From assembly GCA_934647165.1 (NCBI GenBank), contig CAKUFA010000001.1, forward strand, positions 1-64,000: a stretch of 64,000 bases of DNA, in the 5' to 3' direction. The notes beneath the pieces are model-generated. The model ran no database searches. It saw only the letters and a list, made by a program, of their open reading frames with translations, and was not told the DNA's origin. Source of the stretch: an uncultured Clostridia bacterium (lineage in GTDB: Bacteria; Bacillota; Clostridia; Christensenellales; Aristaeellaceae). The stretch's first letter is position 1; every line of letters starts with the position of its first letter. This document shows, piece by piece, positions 25,458-33,712 of this stretch. The translations under genes and the position numbers were made by a program.

Positions 25458-25740
25458 CCGTCCCAGCCCCCTTGTCAGCAGGCGAAAGCTGCTTGTACAG
25501 CTGATTCACGCCAGTAGACGCAAGGCCGGACACGATGCCGATTGCGACGGCATTCAGCAGGTCGTTTGCAGGGAATTCAGGCATGATATACATACCCAGC
25601 ACACCCAGCGCACCGCCCGCAATGCCTACAATCACGGGAATCAGTTCATCCCTGATTGCTGTGATTGCCTTTGCTGCAAGGCCAATCAGGTAGGTGATAA
25701 CCACAATCGCAAGTACGGTTCCCATCGTAGAAATATCCAT
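25450..25740 (-). CDS. phage holin
   Basis: A 96-residue protein (start ATG 25740, AAAGGG site 10 bases before) with an N-terminal membrane segment (TMGTVLAIVVITYLIGLAAK), a second one (LIPVIVGIAGGALGVLGMYI), a possible third (AVAIGIVSGLASTG) and a polar tail, as in small phage holins of Clostridia. Holins open the membrane for endolysin at the end of lysis. The gene looks intact, but its endolysin partner is truncated, so the cassette cannot work. It lies in a prophage remnant of about 1.3 kb on the minus strand. An upstream in-frame start would add 17 residues without a site. Confidence 0.85.
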   Translation of the reverse strand: MDISTMGTVLAIVVITYLIGLAAKAITAIRDELIPVIVGIAGGALGVLGMYIMPEFPANDLLNAVAIGIVSGLASTGVNQLYKQLSPADKGAGTDV

Positions 25741-25802
25741 GATACCAACCCTTTCTTTTTTGTTTTTAGGCATAGAAAAAGCACCTTGCATGTGCAGGGT
25801 GC

Positions 25803-25973
25803 TTAGTTCAGCTTTATTACCTTCTTAATATCTTCTGGCTTTATCCAGTCTGTTTCAGTTCCGTCTTTTCTGTCTATGTCGGCGATAAAAGCTTTCCCGC
25901 CATCGAAGATTTCAACAATAGAAGCGTAATCGCCGCCCTTCAGAAGAACCCTGTCGTATTGCTTAATCTTCAT
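25803..25973 (-). CDS. small protein, DUF4926-like, putative immunity protein
   Basis: This 56-residue gene was found by reading the minus strand. It starts MKIKQYDRVLLKGGDYASIV and has a small beta-barrel look with DWIKPEDIKKVI at the end, resembling DUF4926 proteins. Its ATG overlaps the stop of the preceding MuF fragment (ATGA) with an AAGGTG site inside that gene, a tight coupling usual for toxin-immunity pairs. DUF4926 proteins are often found beside DUF6883 C-terminal domains, so an immunity role is reasonable but inferred. The gene ends 63 bases before the holin start. Confidence 0.72.
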   Translation of the reverse strand: MKIKQYDRVLLKGGDYASIVEIFDGGKAFIADIDRKDGTETDWIKPEDIKKVIKLN

Positions 25974-26554
25974 TCTTTCACCTTCTTATCCGTCACATAG
26001 ACGCTTGTTAGGCGCTTCTTGCCGTCCTCGTCAATCCAGGCTGTCAATACGTTTGCTTTTTTCCCGTTTGCACCAGTAATCAGCATAACGTATTCATAAA
26101 GCGTCCCGTAGCCTTTACTGCCTTTTTCTGTGAACTTGCTTTCATCAGCATTATCAAGAATCCTTTGCAGCAATTCGTCCGCATTGTCTTTGGTATATCC
26201 AAGCGCCAGTTCAAAAGCCTTTGCCTTGTCTGGTGCTTTTTGTGGGTCAAGCGCATATCCTGTCAGCTTTCGCTTTGGGATAGCAAGATTTCCCGCTTCT
26301 ATTATACCACTTTTTCCTGATTTTTCAACGGTTTCAGCCGCTTTCAGATACTTCTTTTCAAAATCTTTGAAGTTGTCCGTTTTGTCAAGCCCGAAGAATT
26401 TTGCACGATCTTTCAGCGTTTGCAGTTCCGATGCATCCAGTTCCCACCTGGCACGGGTCAGCGCCACGCATCGGCAGTTGCAATCTTCTGCCGGGTCGCC
26501 AGGATTCCTCATTTGCACAAAGCTGGGGGCGATGTTCTGCCAGGGAAAAAAGCC
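25970..26554 (-). pseudogene. phage MuF-type head protein fragment with DUF6883-like C-terminal domain
   Basis: The minus-strand frame reads NPGDPAEDCNCRCVALTRAR, the Cys-rich end of phage minor head proteins (Mu gpF/SPP1 gp7), then a linker and a C-terminal domain of about 95 residues with ALDPQKAPDKAKAFELALGY, YGTLYEYVMLITGANG and VLTAWIDEDGKKRLTSVYV, like DUF6883, a domain found at the end of MuF and polymorphic toxin proteins. The N-terminal capsid part is missing: homology fades near 26554, just where the leader of the divergent sporulation gene begins, although the frame stays open to 26626. The C-terminal module and its downstream small gene appear intact. Confidence 0.75.
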
Positions 26555-26592
26555 GCATATATCATGGCACACAGGGAAGGGGGAAACGTGGC

Positions 26593-28128
26593 ATGGAGAT
26601 GCGGCAGATGAAGGAAAGCATACCAATGGAGCAGCAGGTGGCCAGTGGGTGCAGCCAGGCTGTTGTGGAGGGGGAAATCACCCTGCCGGGTGGATTGCGG
26701 GAGGAGGCGCGCGTGCTGCATGCGGGCGGCATGGCGGTCATTAGCAGCGTGGAAACCATGCAGGATCGTGCCGCTATCTCCGGCAAAGTGGTGTTCCGTA
26801 CCCTCTATACACAGGGAGATCCGGAGAAAGTTCAGGCCATTGAGGCTACGGCGGAGTTTACACACATGATGGATTTACCTGGCACACAGCCGCGGATGTT
26901 GTGCCAGGCGGAGATATGGGTGGAACATGTGGATGCGCATGCAGCAAACGGACGGCTGAGCCAGCGGGCAGTGGTTCGCGTGTGCGCGCGCGTGCTGTCG
27001 CCGCAGCCTGTGGAAACGCTCACGGGAATCAAAGGCGTGGCGGGACTCGAACTTTGCACACGGCAGCTGACGCTGTGCCGCACAGTTGCTGCGGGCGATG
27101 AGGAAACACTGCTGCGGGAAGAATTTGCCCTTCCGCAGGGCTTGCAGGTTCGGGAAACCCTTTGCGCGGACGCAGCCGTGCAGGTGGAGGAGGTTACAGG
27201 CGGCGTTGGCCGCGCGGGAGTACGCGGCACGGTGCAGCTGGAAGTCTATCATGCCAGCGAACTGCCGGGAAAACCGCTGGTTGTTACACGGCATGTCATC
27301 CCCTTTTCGCAAACGGTTGAGCTGAGCGGTGAGGATGGCGAAATGCTCCATGCGCAGGCCTTGGTGAAGGATGTGGCGGTGGCCAGCCAGGAAAATGCGG
27401 AAGGAGAGCGCACACTGCGGGCGGAGGTGCTGCTGGGGCTACAGGCCAGTGCGCACCGGCAGGAGCAAGTGACGCTTTTGCAGGATGCCTACACAACCCA
27501 GGGGGACGCGTTGCAATTTCAAAAACAAACAGTGCGTGTGCGGCAAGGGGACGCAGCAGGCCAAAGCGCGGAAAGCGGCAAGGCCATGCTGATGCTCCCG
27601 GAGGGCAGCCCGGCGGTGCGGACAGTGCTCTGCGCATTTGCAACGCCAATCCTTACATCCAGGGAACAGATTGGCGGAAGACTGAATGCGGAGGGGATGC
27701 TGGAAATCACGCTTCTCTATATGACCGATGACAGCGCTGTACCCGTCGCCGTATATCAGGAGGAGCCGTTCCGAGTAACCTTTGCTGTGAAGACCGAACC
27801 GGATGATTTCCTGCATATACAAGCAGCGGAGATCGATGCATCCGCCATTACATCCGACCGGGTTGAAATGAAGTATATTATGCGGCTAACCATTTCCGGC
27901 ACACGAACGACACAGGCAGAGCTGGTGACAGATGCGGAAACAACGCCGGCGGAGGAGCCGGATGCTGCAATGATCCTCTGCTTTGCCCAACAGGGTGAAA
28001 CCCTGTGGGATATCGCGCGACGTTATCGCATGCCCATGGCGTTCATTAAGGAGCTGAATCCGGAGCTTGCGGCGGAGCCACGTCCTGGTCAGGGCGTTGT
28101 TGTTTGGCACAGGCGTGTGGAGGAGTGA
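26593..28128 (+). CDS. SPOCS (DUF3794) and LysM protein, SipL-like
   Basis: The 511-residue protein has repeated DUF3794/SPOCS domains (about 25-130, 150-270 and 350-440) and a C-terminal LysM domain (CFAQQGETLWDIARRYRMP, about 460-508). This layout is that of SipL and relatives, which bind SpoIVA and tie the spore coat or spore envelope together in Clostridia. It is probably made in the mother cell during sporulation. ATG 26593 follows AAGGGGG; the frame is open further upstream but that stretch is prophage-derived on the other strand. The gene is convergent with the ABC permease gene at 28143. Confidence 0.88.
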   Translation: MEMRQMKESIPMEQQVASGCSQAVVEGEITLPGGLREEARVLHAGGMAVISSVETMQDRAAISGKVVFRTLYTQGDPEKVQAIEATAEFTHMMDLPGTQPRMLCQAEIWVEHVDAHAANGRLSQRAVVRVCARVLSPQPVETLTGIKGVAGLELCTRQLTLCRTVAAGDEETLLREEFALPQGLQVRETLCADAAVQVEEVTGGVGRAGVRGTVQLEVYHASELPGKPLVVTRHVIPFSQTVELSGEDGEMLHAQALVKDVAVASQENAEGERTLRAEVLLGLQASAHRQEQVTLLQDAYTTQGDALQFQKQTVRVRQGDAAGQSAESGKAMLMLPEGSPAVRTVLCAFATPILTSREQIGGRLNAEGMLEITLLYMTDDSAVPVAVYQEEPFRVTFAVKTEPDDFLHIQAAEIDASAITSDRVEMKYIMRLTISGTRTTQAELVTDAETTPAEEPDAAMILCFAQQGETLWDIARRYRMPMAFIKELNPELAAEPRPGQGVVVWHRRVEE

Positions 28129-28142
28129 AACGGACGCGGATA

Positions 28143-29291
28143 TTAAGATCCTCGCAACGCTTCAACAGGTGCAAGGTTTGCAGCACGCATTGCGGGCAAA
28201 ACGCCAAAGAGCAGCCCGAGGGCGGAAGCGGCAAGAAGTACAGGACATGCAACGGCAGGGGAGAGCGTAGCCTTTAGGCCAATCCAGGCGCCGAAAAGGT
28301 GAATCATCACGACCCCGAGCACAAGTCCGCACAGGCCGCCAAGCAGTGCATAACCAGCGCCTTCCAGCACAAACAGAAGCGCCACTTGCCGCCTGGTCGC
28401 GCCGATTGCTTTCAGAAGACCGATTTCCCGGCGGCGTTCCCGCACGGAAACCAGCAGGATGTTCATCACCCCGATGGAACCGGTGAGCATGCATACGGCC
28501 GCCACACAGGACAGAACCATGACAAAAATGCGGATCACTGAGCGTGCCGCGTCGATTTCATCCTGCAAAGAGGAGACTGTGTATGCGCCGCCGAGGGTGG
28601 ATAACGCATCCTCCGCAGCGCTGCACAGGGTATCCGCCCGCATGCCCCGGGGCACGCTGAACGTAAGCTCCGTCACCCGCACGTCGGAATAGGTGTCAAG
28701 AAAGGTTCGCAGCGGCAGAAGCACGGAACCGGAAGTTGTGGCCAGTGGCTGCGCAAGCATGTCGCTAACAATGCCCACAACGCGCATGGAGCGTCCGCTG
28801 ACCCAGATGCGGCGGCCGAGCATGTCTCCGCCAAGGGTATCGCTCAGGCTCTGGTCAATGATGGCGACGGCGGCGGCAGATGTATATTCCGCGTAAAAAA
28901 AGAGCCGACCTTCAAGAAGATGCGGATGGTGCACGAGATCAATGCCTGCATCGTAGCCGGTGATCGAGGCGGCACAGGTTGTTTCACCCAACTGCACAGC
29001 GCCGATGGTAGAAGCGCCCGCACAGGCAGGTGCGCCAACGGCGCGGGCTATCACGGCGCTGTCTTCAGGCTGCAAGGGACGATCACTGTCAGAATTGCAG
29101 GTAATCCACACTTTGTCTACGCCAAGCCGGGCAATTTCGCTTTCAACTTCCGCTTGCCCTGCACTGCCGAGGGCTAGCACGGTGAGAATAGCGCCAATGC
29201 CAACGCCAAGACCCAGCATGGTGAGAAACGTGCGTACGGGATTCCTGACGAGGTTTCCCGAGGAAAGCGTTGTGGCGTCGCGAAGGGTCAT
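28143..29291 (-). CDS. MacB-type ABC transporter permease
   Basis: A 382-residue permease with the MacB plan: one N-terminal membrane segment after MTLRDATTLSSGNLVRNP, a large extracytoplasmic domain (about 50-250) and three C-terminal segments with the FtsX-like ERRREIGLLKAIGATRRQV loop. MacB/YknZ systems export peptides or relieve envelope stress with an adaptor protein and an ATPase. ATG 29291 follows GGGAGGTGA and overlaps the adaptor stop (ATGA). The ATPase gene that normally completes the set is absent on either side; the second MacB set at 41546-44298 has one and might share it. Confidence 0.9.
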   Translation of the reverse strand: MTLRDATTLSSGNLVRNPVRTFLTMLGLGVGIGAILTVLALGSAGQAEVESEIARLGVDKVWITCNSDSDRPLQPEDSAVIARAVGAPACAGASTIGAVQLGETTCAASITGYDAGIDLVHHPHLLEGRLFFYAEYTSAAAVAIIDQSLSDTLGGDMLGRRIWVSGRSMRVVGIVSDMLAQPLATTSGSVLLPLRTFLDTYSDVRVTELTFSVPRGMRADTLCSAAEDALSTLGGAYTVSSLQDEIDAARSVIRIFVMVLSCVAAVCMLTGSIGVMNILLVSVRERRREIGLLKAIGATRRQVALLFVLEGAGYALLGGLCGLVLGVVMIHLFGAWIGLKATLSPAVACPVLLAASALGLLFGVLPAMRAANLAPVEALRGS

Positions 29292-30274
29292 GGGTTCACC
29301 TCCCGGTAACGCTGCCCGGAGGTAAGCGATGCGGGCGTGTCCACCACACGAATACCGTCCGGCAGGGAAACCCATGCGTACAGTTCATCCTTGAGCTGCA
29401 CATGGGCCGGAGTCTCCCAGAGTCTTCCGTCCGCTGCCCACCACACGGTGCCGCTGTCTGTGATGGCGCTCAGGGGAAGCGTGGATACGCCGCTGCGGGC
29501 GGCAAGCACGATTTCGGTCTCAACAGCTGCGCCAAGGGGTAAGGAAAGATTGTGCGAGGGGGTTAGCGTCACATCGGCAACGGTTTGGCCGGTGCGCTCG
29601 TCTGTCCGGGCGGCGCCGACTTCGCGCACGATGGCGGTGCAGGCTGTAATGCCCCCTGAAAGGATGCGCGCCTGTTGGCCAATCTGTACCTTTTCGGCAT
29701 CATGCAGAACGGCGGTACAGCGGATTTCCTGCCGGGGTGTGCTTAGCAGCATGGCAGCTGTTCCCGCCATCACGCCGCTGTTCGGTGTCACATTCACCTG
29801 GAGCACCTGTCCATCAACGGAGGCGCGAACGGTCATGGCGTTCAAGGCTGCGCGTGCTTGCTGCACTTGGCTGAGCGAAGCGAGCGTTTCCAACGCAGTG
29901 CCGGGAACAAGGAGGTCTGCGGATGCCGCGACCGTTTCCTGGGCGGCATAAACCGCAGAAAGCGTTGCTTCCTGTGTGCTTGCATCCAGCCGGAAAAGTG
30001 CCTGACCGGCAGATACGCTGTCTCCGGCGCGAACATAGACTTCTTTAACCAGCGCAGTCACGGGGGCGAGAGCAACATACTCGCCCTCGTAGCGGATGCG
30101 CCCGGCGAGCGCGACCATCTGCTCGACTGCGCCGGTGGCGACGCTTGTCAGGCGCACGCTGGCAGAGTGTTCGGTTGGCAGGGCATTGGCGGCCAATGAT
30201 GGCAGCACCAGCATCATGCCCACCGCCAACGCTGTGAGTCCAAGCATCATCAAGGTCATCCGCACTTTCCGCAT
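29288..30274 (-). CDS. HlyD/MacA-like efflux adaptor protein
   Basis: A 328-residue periplasmic-adaptor-like protein with one N-terminal membrane helix (MTLMMLGLTALAVGMMLVLP), a lipoyl-like half motif (ALVKEVYVRAGDSVSAGQAL), a short coiled hairpin, the second lipoyl half (SVDGQVLQVNV) and beta-barrel regions up to the C-terminus. In Gram-positive cells such adaptors (YknX type) sit outside the membrane and link to a MacB-type permease. ATG 30274 follows GAGGTG. It is the first gene of the pair and its stop overlaps the permease start. The hairpin block at 30359-30446 lies upstream. Confidence 0.88.
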   Translation of the reverse strand: MRKVRMTLMMLGLTALAVGMMLVLPSLAANALPTEHSASVRLTSVATGAVEQMVALAGRIRYEGEYVALAPVTALVKEVYVRAGDSVSAGQALFRLDASTQEATLSAVYAAQETVAASADLLVPGTALETLASLSQVQQARAALNAMTVRASVDGQVLQVNVTPNSGVMAGTAAMLLSTPRQEIRCTAVLHDAEKVQIGQQARILSGGITACTAIVREVGAARTDERTGQTVADVTLTPSHNLSLPLGAAVETEIVLAARSGVSTLPLSAITDSGTVWWAADGRLWETPAHVQLKDELYAWVSLPDGIRVVDTPASLTSGQRYREVNP

Positions 30275-30358
30275 CGGCACGCACCTCGCTTCTTTTCTGC
30301 AAAATAGCCTGTCCAGGCGTTTGCGGACTATCCGCGGAAGGTTGTGCCAGGGTATCAC

Positions 30359-30446
30359 AAAGGCCGCCCGGGGCAAAAATAATTTGCCGGGCGGCCTTTG
30401 CTTTATGGAGGATAGGGAGGTGACGCTCCCGGGAAAAGGGAGCGTC
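30359..30446 (-). terminator. two strong hairpins between coiled-coil gene and adaptor gene
   Basis: A 13-bp stem AAAGGCCGCCCGG (30359-30371 with 30387-30399) and a 9-bp stem GACGCTCCC (30422-30430 with 30438-30446) lie after the coiled-coil gene on the minus strand. T-runs are short. They probably end the alr-coaD-coiled-coil transcript before the adaptor gene. Confidence 0.55.
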
Positions 30447-30558
30447 GGGAAAAAGGAGACGCTCTCAGGTTGGCTGGTGGCTTGCCTTCCTGATCGCAGT
30501 TTTACTATAACAGGAGAATGTGAAGCGCAAATGAACGTGCTGTGAACAGTTTCGCATT

Positions 30559-31194
30559 TTATGTGCGGTGGTTGTTCAGCTCACTGCGTTCCAACCGCAA
30601 ATCACTCACCGTTTTGCTCAAGTGACGATCCAGCTGCTCCATCACGCCATCCAGATAGTCAAACGTGTTCTGGCGGAGGAGCGCAAGCTCTTCCTGCATG
30701 TTTTGCTTGGCTTCGCTGGCCTCCACCCGTGCCCGGCGGACAATTTCTTCCTGGCTGACCAGCACTTGTGCACGGCGCTGGGCATCCTCCAGGATGCGGT
30801 TTGCTTCGCTGCGTGCGGCCTCAATGGTGGCGTTGGCGTCGCTCTGCGCTTTGGCGAGGGTGTCACGGGCCGCGCGTTCGGCCTTGCTGGTGGCGTCGGA
30901 CGCCTGCTGCTGGGCTTCGGAGAGCATTTGCGTGGCACGCTGGCGCGCATCCGTGATGGTGGCATTACGCTGCTGTTCGGCATCCTGTTGGATGCGCTGG
31001 ATGTTGTGCGCATAGTCGGAGGCGGCCTGCACAACACTGGGCAGGCTGTTTTCCAACGTGTGCACGCATTCCAGCAGCCGTGGACGGTTCACGATGCACT
31101 CGTCCTTTCCCATAAAGGCCTTGCGCGCGTTTTCCACCGTGTCGCTGATCTCCTGAATGAGGGAGAGGCACTTTTCGATGCTGTTGTTAGCCAT
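30559..31194 (-). CDS. coiled-coil protein encoded beside coaD
   Basis: The 211-residue protein is nearly all helix: a start region with EKCLSLIQEISDTVENARK, then a long Ala/Gln/Glu/Arg coiled coil (about 65-205) with repeats such as ARQRATQMLSEAQQQA. It resembles the DivIVA- or ATP-synthase-b-like proteins often found after coaD in Clostridia, annotated loosely as ATPase although no nucleotide-binding motif is present. No signal peptide or membrane segment. GGAGGG precedes the ATG. A scaffold or septum-related role would be a guess. It is the last gene of the rsmD-coaD run. Confidence 0.78.
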   Translation of the reverse strand: MANNSIEKCLSLIQEISDTVENARKAFMGKDECIVNRPRLLECVHTLENSLPSVVQAASDYAHNIQRIQQDAEQQRNATITDARQRATQMLSEAQQQASDATSKAERAARDTLAKAQSDANATIEAARSEANRILEDAQRRAQVLVSQEEIVRRARVEASEAKQNMQEELALLRQNTFDYLDGVMEQLDRHLSKTVSDLRLERSELNNHRT

Positions 31195-31222
31195 GATAAC
31201 CCTCCTGGCAAATTGTCATGAA

Positions 31223-31720
31223 TCATTCCGCTGTGCCGTGGTCACAGAAAAATGCCTGTACCTTGGGCAGAATTCGGCTGGGTACAAACGGGGCGATGTC
31301 TCCGCCAAAGCTGGCCAGCTCCCGCACAACAGAAGAGGAGATGTAGGCGTGCTCCGGCAGGGTCATCATAAAGAGCGTTTCCATTTCCGGCAGCACCTGA
31401 TGGTTTACCTGCGCCATTTGGAACTCGCTTTCAAAATCGCTCACAGCGCGAAGGCCGCGGATAACCGCATGCGCGCCTGTCTGACGCACATAGTCCACCA
31501 GTAGGCCGCCGAAAGCATCCACCGTCACGTTGGGGATATCTGCGCATGCTTCACGGATGAGGGAAAGGCGCGTTTCCAGGGGAAAGCATCCGGCTTTGGC
31601 CGGGTTGTGCAGCACAGCTACAATCACCCGGTCAAACAATCGGGCTGCACGGCGGATGATGTCCATGTGCCCAACCGTGATGGGGTCAAAGCTGCCGGGA
31701 TAAATGCAAATACGTTCCAT
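31223..31720 (-). CDS. coaD: pantetheine-phosphate adenylyltransferase
   Basis: The 165-residue enzyme joins ATP and 4'-phosphopantetheine to dephospho-CoA, the fourth step of CoA synthesis. The nucleotidyltransferase motif GSFDPITVGH is at 9-18, and VIRGLRAVSDFESEFQMA plus SSSVVRELASFGG are typical CoaD regions. Length fits the family. GGAGGAAG lies before the ATG, two bases after the rsmD stop, so both are co-transcribed, an arrangement common in Firmicutes. Confidence 0.97.
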   Translation of the reverse strand: MERICIYPGSFDPITVGHMDIIRRAARLFDRVIVAVLHNPAKAGCFPLETRLSLIREACADIPNVTVDAFGGLLVDYVRQTGAHAVIRGLRAVSDFESEFQMAQVNHQVLPEMETLFMMTLPEHAYISSSVVRELASFGGDIAPFVPSRILPKVQAFFCDHGTAE

Positions 31721-31722
31721 GC

Positions 31723-32280
31723 TTATGCTTCCTCCGCAGAGGCGCGGGCATACATAGTCACACCTGCAATACCCCAGCGACGGGTATCCGTGCAGGTGTA
31801 ACCGTCCGCCACAAGGGGTTCATGCTGCGCCTGGTGTTCAATTACCACAAGTCCTTCTTCGTCAAGCAGGGGAAGCAAGGCACGGGTGACCTCGCTCAGA
31901 TCAAGCATGGCATAGGGCGGATCCAGAAAAATCAGGTCAAACCGGACATTTTCCTGCTGCAGCGATTCCACAGCGGCATGCCAGTCGCTTTGCAGCACAC
32001 GGCACCTGTCGCTGAAGTGAAGCGCATCCACATTTTCATGGATGCAGCGGATGGCCGAACGATCGTGATCCACAAGTATTGCGCTTTGTGCGCCGCGGCT
32101 GATGGCCTCCAGCGCCAACGCACCGCTGCCGGCAAACAGATCCAGTATCCGGGCGTTCGGCACACGGCGGCATAAAACGTTGAACAGGTTCTCACGCACG
32201 CGGTCGAGCGTGGGGCGGGTGTCACGCCCTTCAGGCGCATGAATGACACGGGAACGCGCCGAGCCAGCTACAATGCGCAT
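31723..32280 (-). CDS. rsmD: 16S rRNA (guanine(966)-N(2))-methyltransferase
   Basis: A 185-residue SAM-dependent methyltransferase of the RsmD family, modifying G966 of 16S rRNA. It begins MRIVAGSARSR and has RPTLDRVRENLFNVL, the SAM motif LDLFAGSGALALEA and the catalytic DPPY near residue 124. AAAGGAGG precedes the ATG. It is co-transcribed with coaD downstream and probably with the membrane protein gene upstream, 25 bases away. Confidence 0.96.
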   Translation of the reverse strand: MRIVAGSARSRVIHAPEGRDTRPTLDRVRENLFNVLCRRVPNARILDLFAGSGALALEAISRGAQSAILVDHDRSAIRCIHENVDALHFSDRCRVLQSDWHAAVESLQQENVRFDLIFLDPPYAMLDLSEVTRALLPLLDEEGLVVIEHQAQHEPLVADGYTCTDTRRWGIAGVTMYARASAEEA

Positions 32281-32305
32281 GACGTTGTCCTCCTTTGGGG
32301 AAAAA

Positions 32306-33115
32306 TTAGTTCAGCTGTTCTGGAGTGTGCGTCTTCAGCTTTGCTTCACGGCGTTTCTTTTCCTTCTTGGCGCGCTTGCGGTCATTGGTGGCAATACTGG
32401 TGTGCACCTTGGCGCGCATGGCAACGCCCTGGGTGTAGCCAACGCCATAGAACAGGGCGGGCAGCAGCACCACCAGGGGACTGAGATGCTCCAGCAGCAA
32501 AAGCCCCTGCGGATTGTCCGAGCCAATCAGCGTCACAAAAGGCATCAGGCAGATGCGAACAATCAGCCGCGTCACGCCTTCCACACCCATGGGAACCACC
32601 TCATGATAATAAAGTAGCGCGTTGCCGATTTCCGCACGGCTTTCGTAGCCGCTCAGCCAGGAAGGCAGAGCCGAAAGGCCGGTGGTTTGCACCTGGGCGG
32701 TGATAGCCAGCAACACTGCGCACACAAACAGCGGCAGGGAGCCGACCAGCGCCTGCATGAAGCCCTTCAGGGGATGATAGCAGGCCTGCAGCTCTTTTTC
32801 GGGCACGGCATGGCCGCTGTCCTTGCGCAGGTAAAGCATTTCGCCCAGATTGACCGCTGAGGTGCCCTTGGTGACACCACTGGTGTAGAACAGCAAATGC
32901 GCTGCAAGCGCGACTGCCAGGTTGATTGTCACGCGCAGCAACAGGCTGTCGAACATCAACACGGTGCTCAACAGCAGATAGATGACCGCCATGATGAGCA
33001 GCGTGCCGAAAAAACGCAGGCTGTCCATTCCCAAATGGCTGTCGATGGCACTGCCGCGCAGGAACGGCTTGGAAACAATTTTGGGCTTTTTCTGCTGCTT
33101 ATGCTTGTTCTCCAT
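32306..33115 (-). CDS. integral membrane protein of unknown function
   Basis: A 269-residue protein with a basic, Lys-rich N-terminus, hydrophobic segments at about 38-55, 60-78, 112-140 and 190-225 and a very basic tail (DRKRAKKEKKRREAKLK) at the end. I do not recognise the family. The pattern with charged tails on both sides fits a small inner membrane protein of four or five segments. ATG 33115 is used; TTG 33121 is closer to the AAAGGA site and is an alternative. It lies between the folate cyclo-ligase and rsmD genes and is likely in one transcript with them. Confidence 0.8.
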   Translation of the reverse strand: MENKHKQQKKPKIVSKPFLRGSAIDSHLGMDSLRFFGTLLIMAVIYLLLSTVLMFDSLLLRVTINLAVALAAHLLFYTSGVTKGTSAVNLGEMLYLRKDSGHAVPEKELQACYHPLKGFMQALVGSLPLFVCAVLLAITAQVQTTGLSALPSWLSGYESRAEIGNALLYYHEVVPMGVEGVTRLIVRICLMPFVTLIGSDNPQGLLLLEHLSPLVVLLPALFYGVGYTQGVAMRAKVHTSIATNDRKRAKKEKKRREAKLKTHTPEQLN

Positions 33116-33160
33116 GTGCAAAAAACGTCCTTTCTGTTGGAAAAAGTAGAGAAGAATAGA

Positions 33161-33712
33161 TTAGTATTGCTTTATGCCATTGCAGTCAACCAGTGCATGC
33201 AGGGGAATATCCCATGCTTCATGGGGAAGGCAGGGTATTTCTTGCCAGGTGAAGGCCACGCCGACGCGCAATGCGCTGCATCCGATCAGGTATCGGTCGT
33301 AATATCCGCCGCCTTTACCCAAGCGGTACCCCTGTGCGTCAACCCCTTCCAAAGGCACAAGTATTAGCGACAGTGCCTCCGGCAGGATGGGTTGTGCCTC
33401 CGACGGCGGTTCAGGAATGCCGAACGCGCCGGGAATCAGCCGTTCAAGGCAATCCACCTGATAAAAAGTCATGGTGCCGCCTTTGCCGCAGCGGGGCAGC
33501 GCCAGCGTACGGCCGCTGTTCAGCACAGCCTGCAAAAGGGGAGCAATGTCCGCTTCGTGCGGCAAAGGCATATAGCCTGCCACAACCTGCGCTTGCAGAA
33601 AGGGCGGCCAATGCAGCAGATGCCGGCATAGCAGTGCGCTTTCGTCTGCATGGGCAGCTTCGCCGGGACAGGAGGCACGGAGGGAACGCCGCAATGCGGC
33701 CTTGTCAGTCAT
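33161..33712 (-). CDS. 5-formyltetrahydrofolate cyclo-ligase
   Basis: A 183-residue enzyme of the 5-FTHF cyclo-ligase family, which turns 5-formyl-THF into 5,10-methenyl-THF with ATP. The N-terminus KAALRRSLRA and the C-terminal nucleotide loop RLGKGGGYYDRYL are the family marks. ATG 33712 lies inside the end of alr (stop 33707-33705), an overlap of eight bases that implies coupled translation. The length matches the family. It is followed by the membrane protein gene. Confidence 0.95.
   Translation of the reverse strand: MTDKAALRRSLRASCPGEAAHADESALLCRHLLHWPPFLQAQVVAGYMPLPHEADIAPLLQAVLNSGRTLALPRCGKGGTMTFYQVDCLERLIPGAFGIPEPPSEAQPILPEALSLILVPLEGVDAQGYRLGKGGGYYDRYLIGCSALRVGVAFTWQEIPCLPHEAWDIPLHALVDCNGIKQY

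Noticed and set aside
25281..25517. Plus-strand frame of 78 codons after the yigZ-like gene
   Set aside because: It overlaps the endolysin stub and the inverted repeat on the other strand, lacks a binding site and has no recognisable protein features.
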